DNA of 64,000 nt from Agrocybe praecox (taxonomy: Eukaryota; Basidiomycota; Agaricomycetes; Agaricales; Agrocybaceae): the NCBI GenBank assembly GCA_964017145.1, contig OZ024850.1, forward strand, positions 248,001-312,000, in the 5' to 3' direction. Positions 58,837 through 64,000 of the stretch are shown here, piece after piece. The first letter of the stretch is position 1; every line of letters begins with the position of its first letter. The notes under the pieces are model-generated. The model had not been told where the DNA came from and ran no database searches. It saw nothing but the letters and a program-made list of their open reading frames with translations. The translations under genes and the position numbers were made by a program.

Positions 58837-59909
58837 ATGTCTTGCCCGGATTGCACGAAGGGTGACTTTCTTCCAGGAGAACCCATTGGAAGTATCAATG
58901 AAGAATTCCAGGGCGCGTACTTCACTCCTGCACCAGGAGGAGGTCCAAGCAAGCGAGCGGTCCTGCTCTTCACTGATGCGTTTGGTCTACCGCTAAAAAA
59001 CTGCAAAATTATGGCAGATGAGATAGCAAAGAGGCTGGAATGTGATGTATGGATCCCAGATTACTTCAAAGGTGAGTACGTGCATTGCTATGTGCTACGT
59101 TTATGTTAAGGGAAGATGCAATTAGGAAAACCTTTGTTCCCCGTCGATGCTATGGTTCTTCCTGACAGGGCTGGAGTGAAGTTGACCATAATGGACTGGC
59201 TCAAGTTCATCGTCATTGGTGTTTCCAACATATCTGCGATTATCAGTAATAGACCCTCTGTCGTAGACAAGAGGCTAGAATCTGTACGTGGAATCTATTG
59301 GATTATGGAGGTTATACATTAATCCCTAATGTGAAACATAGTTCATTTCTTTGTTGAAAGAGAAAAAGAAATACGAGAAGATTGGTTCTGTTGGGTGCGT
59401 GGATCTGTATTAGCATGAATGCTTCACTGACAGAGTTTTAGATACTGCTATGGAGGAGCTACTTGCGTCCGCATCGGCTCGACTGGCCTTGTCGACACAG
59501 TTGTCATCGCTCACCCTGGAACCTTCTCGCTTGACCAGGTCAAGGCCATGAAGGTACCTGCTTCTTGGGTCTGCGCTCAAGGTATTCACACTTTTCTCGA
59601 CCTTTTCTTCGTGTCTGAGTATAAGCACAGAGGATTTCTTCTTCCCTGACTCTCTCAGACACCAAGCAGAGGCAGAATTTGCAGGAAGGGAAGGAAAGGA
59701 GAATTTCGTCGAGCATGAGTTCAGGGAATGGAAAGGTTAGTCGTTAAAGCTATAAAGTGATATCATAAATATTTTCTTACTGTATTCTCTCAGGCACACA
59801 ACACGGTTTTGCATCACGTCCAAATCTGAATCTTCCAGAAATCAAAGAAGCTTACGAGGGAGCATTAGATCAGACGGTTGAATGGTTCAAGAAAACCTTG
59901 GTGGTTTGA
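58837..59909 (+). CDS. Dienelactone hydrolase family protein
   Basis: Exons 58837-59071, 59126-59283, 59342-59394, 59442-59581, 59631-59735 and 59794-59909 give 268 residues in phase. It starts MSCPDCTKGDFLPGEPIG, the usual fungal start of this family. The alpha/beta-hydrolase fold shows VLLFTDAFGLPLKNCKIMAD, the nucleophile Cys in GYCYGG, the Asp in AQEDFFFP and the His in THGFASRP, so the Cys-Asp-His triad is complete. No signal peptide is present, so it should be cytosolic. The family hydrolyses lactones or small esters; in fungi the physiological substrate is mostly unknown. Length is normal for the family. Confidence 0.88.
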
Positions 59910-60909
59910 TCACCACTGTCCCCCGGATTTCTCTCTGTTTAGATTTGGATCGTCGAGATTCCTTATTACTATATCCACGGATCTCTTCGTGCTTGTGCGC
60001 TATTTATATTACCTTGGGTGTTTAAAACATATATGGTACTATTGTTCCTTCGCCTGTTTTCGCGTGGTATCATCGGCAGGGAAGTGAAATGACGTATGGT
60101 AAGTAGCCTTCGCGGATCACTCTCCACGGAGCTCTGTGATAGGTACCACACCAAGCGAAGAATGACCTTGTTTGCTATGTAGTTCAAGAGCGATGATCCG
60201 GCGATCCCATACGGAAGAGGCAACTTCAAAGCGCTTATACGACCTTGCGGGATCAGAACATCTCCCACTAGCGTTCTGAGAAGGGTAAACATCCAACGTG
60301 GGCTAGATCGCTGTTGGGAGCTGGAGAACAGTCTGCGAGGATATGGTCCGCCCGACTGAACCTGATTATAGATGAGTGGAGCTCATTATACTGCCCTGAG
60401 CAGCGAAACGTGTGATTATAGTAACAAAGAATAACCATTGAAGATGCAAGGCATATTTCTTAATAGTTACTTCAACGATAACGGGCTTTTCTCGCCAGCG
60501 GTGAATGTTAATGTGGTGAAGCACGAGGGGTACTGATGATAATTACATGAATGATGCGACAGGATTGAGCAAAACAAACATAGCAACTTGATGGATGCTG
60601 TAATTTTGTAATTTTAAAAGGGCTAGAAAAATGCTTATTGCGGAGACTTTTAGATCACCCGCAGGGAAATTCCACTCTCGCGCGTCTGTGTATGACCTTC
60701 TTTATTCTCAAAAGGTATCATACTTCTCGTATTGAAAACCCGCCCAGTGCGCGACGCGTCTCAAGCTCAAGCTCAAGTCTGACACGCGTCTCCAGAAATT
60801 AGAATGTGGATGAGCCACGTGATGCTAAGTCAGGCATCACGCAGCCAAATGGGCACAAATATTGGCTGCTTTCCCCGACACACTCCGAACGTTGACCAAC
60901 ACATTAACT
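59910..60909. other. Intergenic, no gene seen
   Basis: Short iterations are present near 60,750-60,795 (GACGCGTCTC / GACACGCGTCTCC and CAAGCTCAAGCT). It includes the promoter of the ATP synthase f gene. Confidence 0.4.
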
Positions 60910-61406
60910 ATGCACGCTACTCTCATCCGCCGCCAGCTCGGAGGCCTCGTTCCTCCCAAAATTGCTACCCCGAAGCTTGTTGTGCGTACCAGGGCTCAAT
61001 AGGAGGATTTCAAGGATTTCTAACCAAATTTTCCGATTTTTTTTTGGGTCCCTTCGAAACGAAACGAAATATAGTCAGGTGGATCTGGTGCAGGACTCGG
61101 ACCCCTTGTGAACTTTTATTCAAAACTCCCCAAGGGCAACAGCACCGCCCGCGTTAGTGGTATCAAGGGTCGTTACTTCTCTGGTGACAACGCGTCTGGA
61201 AAGCCCATCGTTGCTCTCATTACCAGCTTGTTCTTAATTGGTTATACCATTGATTACAACAGTGAGTTTACCGTATTCTGCCTGTCAATTTATGTGCTGA
61301 ATGATCTCTGCAGTGCACTTGAGTACGTCGCTACTTTGTTTGAATTTGTTTCTGTCTTATGACGATACTGCACCCCCTAGAGCACCACAAGAACAATGCT
61401 CACTAG
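60910..61406 (+). CDS. atp17: Mitochondrial F1Fo-ATP synthase subunit f
   Basis: Exons 60910-60985, 61079-61261, 61314-61322 and 61381-61406 give 97 residues. The start MHATLIRRQLGGLVPPKIATPK and the following GLGPLVNFYSKLPKG are characteristic of fungal subunit f. A membrane segment PIVALITSLFLIGYTIDY and the C-terminus MHLKHHKNNAH complete it. Exon 3 is only 9 nt (TGCACTTGA) and is needed to keep the family C-terminus. The first intron is assigned with donor GTACCAGG; the alternative GTGCGT a few bases earlier breaks the frame. The product is part of the Fo stator in the inner membrane. Confidence 0.85.
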
Positions 61407-62340
61407 AAGAAAGAGTTGGGATTAGAAGCATCCATGTTGAATGTATAGATCATACGCGGAATCATAATATTTCTTTTGCGCTACACCACGCTTTGGAGCT
61501 ATTAGAGGATACATCAACTTGCTCGAATCATCCGGGCTCGTGGGTAGGCCGAAATGCGTGTGCTGGGAAGAAAGGAAGACTTGAAGGATTACGTTCTGTC
61601 CGTCAGTGTCGTAATGTGGGGAATTATGCTTTGTGGCTCTCTCCCCTTAGAAGAGCTTGTCCCTCATGGTTTGCGACCTTGCGTTTTAACCTCTTTGAGG
61701 CCCAGAGCGGCCCATCTCGGTCGTCAAATAGTGAGTCTCGAGTCTTGCTCTCTTTATCCTAGACAAGTTCATCTTCTCGTTGCTCGGGAGGTGGGGCCCG
61801 AGGTTTGCATGTCATCTGGACTTCCTCGTTGCAGAAGGTTCCTGCTGCAAGGTAGATTATTATTGGACGTTAGAGTCTTCGCAGTCAGGTTGAGTTGTCT
61901 TGAAACCCTGTTCTTTACATCGCTTATCCTTTCTATTCTAGTACCACAACGATCAGCTTGCCTCAAGCGAGTAGTTTGTGAAGACATTGCGACGATGCTA
62001 TACGACCTCTTCTATTCGCCTCAGTTACACGACCCTGCTAGCAGTCGTGCCCTGTTTTTTTGGCCTATTTACAGGATCTCGCTCGGCGAACTAGCTGCAG
62101 TTGCCTTTCCTTGGGAAGAACGTTTCCAAATTTCGGAAAAGTCCAACAATTCCGACAACCTTTACACGCCTGACTCTGGCCGTGTCCATTTCCTTCATCT
62201 TCTAGACAGGTGGCAGTTATTTCCGATAAGCCGTGAACCTGGTTTTGGCTTGGAATATTTGGGCGGTTTTCTTCTTATTTTTTTTCTTTTTGATAAACAT
62301 ATGGTTGGAATGCGATGGATGATAAGATAGGCTTTGGACG
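61407..62340 (+). other. Unassigned stretch with a long unrecognised open frame
   Basis: A 258-codon plus-strand frame (61,554-62,330) is open, but its composition (Leu/Arg/Ser-rich, then a T-rich end) and lack of any domain make it doubtful. Splice-like signals inside it (a GTGAGT near 61,731 and TCCTAG near 61,762) fit a spliced non-coding transcript as well as a decayed gene. Confidence 0.25.
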
Positions 62341-64000
62341 ATGCTGCATTGAAGCTTGGATTATGACAACTGTAATCGACGTCGCCACTGCCAAAGCCTC
62401 AAGCAGCTGCTCCCGAAAGATTTTCTATGTTCAAGCTCGGTATCAAGGATCTAACAAGAGAACGTTGTTTTGTAGCCCGTAAAACATGTACTTTTTTACT
62501 TTGCTATGTTTTGCTATATGTCAGTACTGTTCTCATACCTTTTTCGAGTCTTATCTGAGTAAAAATTACAACCAGATCTTGGGAAATGATCGGCGTCACG
62601 GTTGTCGAACCGGAGGCGAAGTAAAGGGGAAAAGACCGGTCACACGCGTCATATAATAGCTAGGTATACCAAATAGACTATTCGTTTATTCCTAGTAGTA
62701 TGTATAACTCGAATGGCGTACGATACGTATGATACAGGGAAAACAAAGATAGCAAGGGCAGGAACAGTGCGAGTGAAAAAATATTATACTGTACATTGAA
62801 TGCGAGGCTGTGGGGTCGGCTTTTACTTGTCATCATCAAGAAATGAAGAAAACGAAAGCATCGAGGTATCTGGGCATCTATAAATAATTGCAGGGCAATT
62901 GGGTGGTTGACGGGATATGTGGATGTCGTTCGAGGGTCGACGGACGGGAGTCCGCCACCTCATCTCAAGGGGATTCCTGCCGCCTTAGCCTGCGCGGCGC
63001 GGCATGCGAAGCAATATTCGTCTACGGTGTCGATGTCTCTTTGAATTTCCTCGCCAAAATCCTGCAAAAAGATGAAGAGGTGGTCAACACCAAGATGATG
63101 ATCATTGATACCAAAGACATCGGTGGAGCCTCAAAGAAAGATGCTTACAGTTATACATGTCCTCAGTCGGCAGTTCTTTGGGTGATAATAGCTGCGCTCG
63201 CAGTTGATTGCAGTGCAGTCGATAATGGTGGTGACGAGGTGACGTTGGAAATGCTGTGATAGTTGAAACAAATGTCAGTCGGTGATGGAGAAATGATTAT
63301 GGGCGCCAAAGACAACACACCCCGCACTTGGACCACCGCGTTCCTTCACTTGAAAAATTACAAGTTAAAATGAGTCTCGGAAGAAGATGAAGGTTAGAAA
63401 GACATACGCTATTCTGCGACACATGTTTCGACAAAGAAAAGTTTATAAAGGCGAGCTCAAGAGATTCTAGAAAGCAGACTCGGGGTGTCCTCTCGAGGTC
63501 AAAGGGAAGCTGGGGTTGAAGTGCAGCGAAAGGGGAATCAACCGCCCATTTTATACCTCAACGAACAAAGAAGGTGTGATGATCTGTGATCCCCTTCGGC
63601 ACTGGTATATGTATTGATAGTTATGCAATTCCGGGATGCTCCAAGAGCAGGGCTAGCGAGATAGGATAAAAGCCAAAACGAGCCAAAAAGGTCGCCATTC
63701 CTTTGCATCACGATCACACCCGCCCGAGCTAAGAAGGAACGGACGCCTGGGCAAGCCGTAAGATCTCCCACATGTGCGAATGTAGGAATCCGAATAGTGG
63801 TCTCCACCAACAACAAACCTTTTCCGTTCCGATGTTTATGGGTTTTGATTGAAATATCTGCATGTGACCCTTTTTTATTTTTTTTGTTTGGGTTCTGCAC
63901 TCCTTGACGTACGTCTGAAAAGCGATGTGTGAGAAAAAAAATGAGAAGAAGAAAGCCGATAAGGGTTTAAAGGTGCTTGCCCGGGCTTGTAGTAAAGAGA
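62341..64000. other. Unassigned right end of the window
   Basis: No domain is recognisable on either strand. Frames at 62,888-63,259 (plus) and 63,900-63,538 (minus) are short and mixed in composition. The region may be the untranslated or promoter part of a gene beyond the window. Confidence 0.3.

Noticed and set aside
61554..62330. 258-codon open frame
   Set aside because: Not called as a gene because composition drifts along the frame, no domain is seen and splice-like signals interrupt it; kept only as an unassigned stretch.

Overview
The window looks like nuclear DNA of a mushroom-forming basidiomycete (Agaricomycetes). The coding genes are cut by many introns of about 45-70 bp. The gene content (patatin-NB-ARC-TPR and NACHT proteins, a Plavaka-type transposase, BTB proteins, a CaaX lipopeptide pheromone precursor, tandem flavin monooxygenases) is typical of that group. 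No rRNA, tRNA or CRISPR array could be supported. All family names come from reading the translations; no database search was run.

The left half (about 1-37 kb) is a repeat-rich accessory compartment. It holds three related patatin-type NLR genes (minus strand 4.3-8.3 kb, plus strand 17.2-19.0 kb, minus strand 36.1-37.3 kb). They share exon sizes of 46, 169 and 222 bp, and each is broken or shortened in a different way. A truncated NACHT gene lies at 31.9-32.8 kb. Between them are dispersed repeats with strongly purine- or pyrimidine-skewed strands, several small inverted-repeat elements, a near-perfect 101-bp hairpin and a decayed dual-specificity phosphatase fragment.

The most interesting object is a 7,569-bp DNA transposon at 20,107-27,675. 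It has long terminal inverted repeats (316 and 296 bp) built from roughly 20-bp iterated units, and a 6-bp direct target duplication (CTGGTA) on both sides. It encodes three genes: a DDE integrase-core transposase with an HTH domain, a BTB-domain protein on the opposite strand, and a Ser-rich, probably nuclear 387-residue protein of unknown function. Its TA-rich termini and 6-bp duplication fit the IS3EU superfamily as I remember it. It sits inside a frameshifted Plavaka-type transposase fragment and itself carries two smaller inverted-repeat insertions, so at least three layers of nesting can be read.

The right half (about 40-61 kb) is ordinary gene-dense chromosome: a GH15 trehalase/glucoamylase-like protein, a GH2 beta-mannosidase, the 51-kDa NADH-binding subunit of complex I, a CENP-A-like histone H3 variant with a GC-AG intron, a 49-residue CaaX pheromone precursor in the gap downstream of it, two tandem FMO-type monooxygenases (one broken), a dienelactone hydrolase family protein and mitochondrial ATP synthase subunit f with a 9-nt microexon. 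The last 2.5 kb hold nothing I can assign.
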